Shown here: positions 6,348 through 9,249 of the stretch, one piece after another
Position numbering within the stretch: position 1 is the stretch's first letter
Layout of the letters: the number at the start of each line of letters is the position of its first letter
Source of the DNA: JAQVUB01 sp033809415
GTDB taxonomy: Bacteria > Verrucomicrobiota > Lentisphaeria > Oligosphaerales > Oligosphaeraceae
Length of the DNA: 9,249 nt
Direction: 5' to 3'
Assembly: GCA_033809415.1 (NCBI GenBank)
Contig: JAPXLT010000193.1
Location: 1-9,249 of the forward strand
Translations under genes and position numbers: made by a program
The notes under the pieces: generated by a model
Seen by the model: the letters and a program-made list of their open reading frames with translations, nothing else
Databases searched by the model: none
Told to the model about the DNA's origin: nothing

Positions 6348-7781
6348 ATGTCTGTCAGGATGCGTCCGAAAAGTTATTTTCGCATTCATGCGATCAGCAC
6401 AAAAATCCGCGAATTGGTTTTGTGTTCATTGTCTCCGGGCGACCGTCTTCCTTCCGAGCGCGAGATTGCCGACCTGGTCGATGAAACCCATAATCGGGTT
6501 CATCGTGCTTTGCGAATATTGATAGAAGAGGGCATTGTCTATTCTTCCGGCTGTCGTCGCGGCCTTTTTCTGCTATCGCAACATAAAGCTCAAAACAAAT
6601 TTCGAACAAGTACACCAAAGAAGATACCGATAACTTTCCTGCTGCCTCTTGAGGCAAAATCCAGGCAGGCTCAGTCTTGGCAGCGGGTTTGTGAAAATTT
6701 CAGGCTTTTATTCCCCCAGATTGAGTTTAATTATCTTTTTGATCCGGTGAATCGCAATCGGGAAGCAGATTTGTATCTTACCTGGCCGCCCCTGTTGGAT
6801 TGTTCTATATATAGACCGCTTGATGCAGATCAGATTCTATCAGAAGAATTGAAGCCCGGAGACTTGTTGACGCGTATTTTGGAAACCGGGGTGCAATATG
6901 GAAAGCAATATGCTATCCCGGTGCTTCACTCCCCAGCCGTATTTTGGGGACATCGAAATTTACTGACCAGAAGTGGACTGAAAATTTCAGACTTTAAGGA
7001 GCCGGTAGATTTTTTTCGATGGGGGACGCAGTTGGACAGCATAAACCAATGTGCAATGGGTTTTAGCTTTTACGGTTTCATCTACCATGCTTCACAGTGG
7101 GGAGTCGAGATCAAGAAAAAAGACGGGCATTTTCTGATGAACAAGGAAAAGATTGCTGCATTTCTGACTGCGATTGAGCCGTATGTGAAATCACGCCATT
7201 TGCCTTTTGCATCGTATAATTTCGACAAATATTTTCATCGCGGGCAACTCGCGCTTTTGGCTGGCTATTTGCATGCACTACCCATAAATGAACAACGTTT
7301 CCGATTACTGGGACAGCCTTTGCTGGAAGATGGTTTTGCGTGTCAGACAGCCTTCATGCTAGCGGTCGGAAAAAGAACCAAGCAGATGGAACTGATCACG
7401 GAGTTGATCCGCTTCATTCTTAGCAGAAGCTCACAGAATATTTTGTTTTATCCTGAAACGTGCTTTTCAGTTCGCAAGGACTTATATTCTCAACAGCTTG
7501 AAAAAATAAAGAGGGACGAGGGAGTCAGCATCCCACATTATGATTTTCGGGGTTTTTTCTCATTATTAGATATTGATTTCTATTGCTTATGCGGAGACTG
7601 GTTGTATGCCGAATGCGCAAACTATCTGTGCGGACTCACACGTCTTGAGTTGGCGCTCGAGAGAATGAGCTCCATTAACATTTCCGAAATGCGCAAAAAA
7701 TGGCTGAATTCGGTTTCTCCTCAATTGTTTCAAAGGTATGCCGCTTATGTGAAAGCCTCGTCCCGGAAGCCAAAGCACTGA
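6348..7781 (+). CDS. GntR-type winged-helix regulator fused to a solute-binding-protein-like domain
   Basis: This 477-residue protein is probably a cytoplasmic one-component regulator of the divergent pseudopilin/glycosidase genes. Residues about 14-75 form a GntR winged helix-turn-helix: LSPGDRLPSEREIADLV, then the recognition helix and wing ending ALRILIEEGIVYSSG and RRGLFLL. From about residue 93 it resembles an extracellular sugar-binding (family 1) protein: a beta-strand IPITFLLP, DLYLTWPP, GVQYGKQYAIPVLHSPAVFWGHRNLL (181-206; compare the G-K-x-Y-x-x-P-x...Y-N-K of binding proteins) and FHRGQLALLAGY (296-307). No signal peptide or membrane segment is seen, so the binding domain works inside the cell as a ligand sensor, likely for a sugar. 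Usual GntR regulators carry FCD, UTRA or LacI-like effector domains. ATG 6348 has GGAG about 10 bases upstream. No other regulator gene is seen in the window. Confidence 0.82.
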   Translation: MSVRMRPKSYFRIHAISTKIRELVLCSLSPGDRLPSEREIADLVDETHNRVHRALRILIEEGIVYSSGCRRGLFLLSQHKAQNKFRTSTPKKIPITFLLPLEAKSRQAQSWQRVCENFRLLFPQIEFNYLFDPVNRNREADLYLTWPPLLDCSIYRPLDADQILSEELKPGDLLTRILETGVQYGKQYAIPVLHSPAVFWGHRNLLTRSGLKISDFKEPVDFFRWGTQLDSINQCAMGFSFYGFIYHASQWGVEIKKKDGHFLMNKEKIAAFLTAIEPYVKSRHLPFASYNFDKYFHRGQLALLAGYLHALPINEQRFRLLGQPLLEDGFACQTAFMLAVGKRTKQMELITELIRFILSRSSQNILFYPETCFSVRKDLYSQQLEKIKRDEGVSIPHYDFRGFFSLLDIDFYCLCGDWLYAECANYLCGLTRLELALERMSSINISEMRKKWLNSVSPQLFQRYAAYVKASSRKPKH

Positions 7782-7804
7782 TCCAGCAATAATAAGAAAG
7801 AACA

Positions 7805-7848
7805 ATTTCGTGTCCTTTCGGGCTTTTCGTTGTTTAAAAAGAATTTCT
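7805..7848 (+). repeat. Dispersed extragenic repeat, degenerate copy E
   Basis: The segment ATTTCGTGTCCTTTCGGG then CTTTTCGTTGTTTAAAAAG follows the same order (TTTCGTG, a second TTCGT, GTT, A-run) as copies A, C and D. It starts 24 bp past the regulator's stop codon. A weak GTCC-TTTC-GGGC stem followed by TTTT (7811-7826) might give some termination, but it is too small to call. Confidence 0.45.
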
Positions 7849-7867
7849 CGGTTACTTGGGTTGCCTG

Positions 7868-7897
7868 ACAGCACAGCACAGCACAGCATAGCACAGA
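7868..7897. repeat. Pentanucleotide tandem repeat (ACAGC)
   Basis: Four perfect ACAGC units are followed by ATAGC and ACAGA, six 5-bp units in all. The repeat lies between the regulator gene and the promoter of the small basic protein. A 5-bp period in non-coding DNA suggests slippage-prone sequence with no evident role. Confidence 0.85.
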
Positions 7898-7968
7898 ACA
7901 ATTTTGTCATCTGGATTGCAAAACTCTATTAAAGCAATATATTTAGTATTTCATCTTTTAATTTTGCA

Positions 7969-7974
7969 TATAAT
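7969..7974 (+). promoter_or_regulatory. Candidate -10 element for the small basic protein gene
   Basis: A perfect TATAAT lies 32 bases before ATG 8007 in an A+T-rich tract (7920-7978). No convincing -35 hexamer is present at 16-18 bp. The predicted transcript start near 7981 gives a leader of about 25 bases. Confidence 0.45.
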
Positions 7975-7994
7975 TTGGCATATTGACGATCATC

Positions 7995-7999
7995 AGGAG
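7995..7999 (+). promoter_or_regulatory. Ribosome binding site deciding the small protein start
   Basis: AGGAG lies 7 bases before ATG 8007. This favours that start over an in-frame TTG at 7983, which overlaps the predicted transcription start region. Confidence 0.8.
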
Positions 8000-8006
8000 C
8001 GAGATC

Positions 8007-8222
8007 ATGGCAACGAGTACATTTCGTAACAAGAACAAAGTTCGTCCTAAGAAGCAAGGTGCCGCCAAGCGCCGCCGCTGTTTGGTGCAGCGCCGTCGTC
8101 TGGTTTCCCTTGGCATGAGTGAAGAAGCCGTCGAGAAGCTGCAAGTGCACGAGCTTCGGGCACTGCTGAAACGTCCGAAGGAAGTTCAGAAGAAGGCTGC
8201 TCAGGCTCAGGCCGAGGCGTGA
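8007..8222 (+). CDS. Small, very basic protein of unknown function
   Basis: This is a 71-residue protein I do not recognise. It has ten lysines and ten arginines against six glutamates and no aspartate (net charge about +14). The first 31 residues are densely basic (NKNKVRPKKQGAAKRRR, QRRR) and probably unstructured or nucleic-acid binding. Residues about 38-66 (SEEAVEKLQVHELRALLKRP, then KEVQKK) look like two short amphipathic helices, followed by an AQAQAEA tail. There is a single cysteine and no signal or membrane segment. The gene is monocistronic by layout: its own TATAAT, a strong AGGAG and a clean terminator 20 bp after the stop, which suggests high expression. A ribosome-, RNA- or nucleoid-associated role is plausible from charge and size, but this is inference only. 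Confidence 0.75.
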   Translation: MATSTFRNKNKVRPKKQGAAKRRRCLVQRRRLVSLGMSEEAVEKLQVHELRALLKRPKEVQKKAAQAQAEA

Positions 8223-8241
8223 AGCTGAGATTCTAAAAGAG

Positions 8242-8277
8242 AAGCCGTTTTGTCCACTGTGACGGAACGGCTTTTTT
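8242..8277 (+). terminator. Rho-independent terminator of the small basic protein gene
   Basis: AAGCCGTT (8242-8249) pairs with AACGGCTT (8266-8273), 8 bp, and the right arm runs directly into a T-tract (TTTTTT counting the arm's last bases). The 16-base loop can form a smaller internal stem. It begins 20 bp after the TGA of the small gene. Confidence 0.88.
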
Positions 8278-8303
8278 CGTGTTAGGGAGGCTTTGGGTGT
8301 GAA

Positions 8304-9158
8304 ATGATGAAACTTGCCATAATGACATGGGCTTGCCAGTCGGCTCTGGAAAGCGGAAAATATACGGCTGGTGAATTTCTGGATACTTTGAGTGCGGTTG
8401 GTGTAAGCGGCTTGGAGCCGCCTTGGGTCTGGTGCAGCACTGCATCACCGACTTGGCAGACCTTGCAAGATGCTGCTTTGGAACGTGGTTTTTCCTTTCC
8501 CTGCCTGGACGTGCCTGCGAACCTTAGTACTGGGGACGAGGAGAAGAATCGGGAGATTTTGCAGGGGTTGCGTCAGGTTTTTGTTTTTTGCCGTGATGAA
8601 ATTGCCTGTCCGGTGGTTTTACTGTATGGGAGCAAACCGGTTCCTGGCATGAGTTTGCCTGAAGGTCGCCGGCACTATGGGGAGATGCTGGGGCGTTGTG
8701 CGGAGCTTGCGGCAGAATATGGTGTGACGGTCTGCATTGAAGACTTTGGTGGCAACCCTGAATTCTCCTCGACTTCTGCACAATGCCTCGAGGTTTTGTC
8801 TTATTCTGGCAGCAGTCTGGTGCGGCTTAATTTTGACAATGGCAATTTTCTCCTGGGGGATGAACGCCCCTTGGATGCTCTCGAGAACTTCAAGTCGAGG
8901 CTGATTCACGTACATATCAAGGATTTTCAGCGGTGTGCGCCGGATGCGAAAGCCAAAGGTCTTTGTTCTGTGGCGGGGGTGCAGTATCAAAACTGCGCCC
9001 TTGGCGATGGCGTCGGTGAGGTGGAAGCCTGTATTCGATGTCTGCATGAGATCGGATATCAAGGCTGGCTCTCGGCGGAAATTTCAACCTTTGATCTTGC
9101 ATGGATTGCCCAGGAAATTGGCTATATCGCCGAAAAATTGCAGCAATTGAAGAAATGA
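8304..9158 (+). CDS. Sugar phosphate isomerase/epimerase-like TIM-barrel protein
   Basis: This 284-residue protein belongs to the xylose isomerase-like / AP endonuclease 2 superfamily and probably isomerises or epimerises a sugar or related polyol using a divalent metal in the cytoplasm. The strands and metal ligands are in the expected order: VSGLEPP (34-40), PVVLLYGS (103-110), VCIEDFGG with E146, LNFDNGN with D178, IHVHIKD with H204 and D207, and WLSAEIS with E259. The length is typical for the family. The exact substrate cannot be read from the sequence. ATG 8304 follows GGGAGG (8285-8290) at a long 13-base spacing, and an ATG codon directly after it is an equal alternative. It follows the small basic gene's terminator with no promoter seen, so expression may rely on readthrough or an unrecognised promoter. 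Nearby glycosidase genes make a carbohydrate-catabolic role likely. Confidence 0.85.
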   Translation: MMKLAIMTWACQSALESGKYTAGEFLDTLSAVGVSGLEPPWVWCSTASPTWQTLQDAALERGFSFPCLDVPANLSTGDEEKNREILQGLRQVFVFCRDEIACPVVLLYGSKPVPGMSLPEGRRHYGEMLGRCAELAAEYGVTVCIEDFGGNPEFSSTSAQCLEVLSYSGSSLVRLNFDNGNFLLGDERPLDALENFKSRLIHVHIKDFQRCAPDAKAKGLCSVAGVQYQNCALGDGVGEVEACIRCLHEIGYQGWLSAEISTFDLAWIAQEIGYIAEKLQQLKK

Positions 9159-9170
9159 TGTTTTTTATAA

Positions 9171-9249
9171 GGGTGCAGGGTGCAGGGGACAGGGTGCAGG
9201 GTGCAGGGTGCAGGGTGCAGGGTGCAGGGGGCAGGGGTGCAGGGGACAG
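9171..9249. repeat. G-rich heptanucleotide tandem array (GGGTGCA), continuing past the window edge
   Basis: About eleven units of consensus GGGTGCA begin 12 bp after the stop of the isomerase-like gene. Variants are GGGGACA (9185 and 9242), GGGGGCA (9227) and an 8-bp GGGGTGCA (9234). Every unit has at least three consecutive G separated by about four bases, so the plus strand can form G-quadruplexes. The array runs to the last base of the window and its full length is unknown. Confidence 0.9.

Noticed and set aside
6284..6484. Plus-strand open frames overlapping the regulator start
   Set aside because: They overlap the well-supported GntR domain in another frame and have no domain or binding-site support.
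8619..9062. 147-codon minus-strand open frame opposite the isomerase-like gene
   Set aside because: It is antisense to a gene with all its metal ligands in order and shows no family signature.

Overview
The window most likely comes from a Lentisphaerota genome (Victivallales-like). This is inferred mainly from three things: a short pseudopilin whose signal reads KQFTLIELLVV with no glycine before the cleavage site, its pairing with secreted and cytoplasmic carbohydrate-active proteins, and a GntR-type winged helix fused to a solute-binding-protein-like domain. Non-coding DNA is unusually rich in short palindromes and dispersed or tandem repeats. No rRNA, tRNA, CRISPR array, transposase or integrase was seen.

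Layout. Positions 1-513 are non-coding and repeat-filled. On the minus strand, reading from about 6100 down to 514, lie a pseudopilin (6099-5356), a secreted right-handed beta-helix protein of the pectate-lyase superfamily (5317-3551) and a large cytoplasmic glycosidase resembling family GH95 (3108-514). The pseudopilin and beta-helix genes are 38 bp apart and probably co-transcribed. The glycosidase is separated by 442 bp holding at least four hairpins and two copies of a dispersed repeat. Transcribed divergently from the pseudopilin is the GntR/solute-binding fusion regulator (6348-7781). The shared 248-bp gap holds a plausible promoter and a 10-bp direct repeat spaced three helical turns apart, a good operator candidate.

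Downstream on the plus strand are a 71-residue very basic protein of unknown function (8007-8222) with its own likely promoter, strong ribosome binding site and terminator, then a xylose-isomerase-like TIM-barrel protein (8304-9158). The window ends inside a G-rich heptanucleotide tandem array.

Working model (inference): the regulator senses a sugar in the cytoplasm and controls the divergent pseudopilin/beta-helix/glycosidase genes. The beta-helix protein acts outside the cytoplasm on a polysaccharide, the pseudopilin may serve a type II secretion or surface structure, and the glycosidase finishes oligosaccharides inside the cell. The sugar isomerase/epimerase-like protein may contribute to sugar catabolism, but it lies beyond a terminator and its link to the module is only suggestive.
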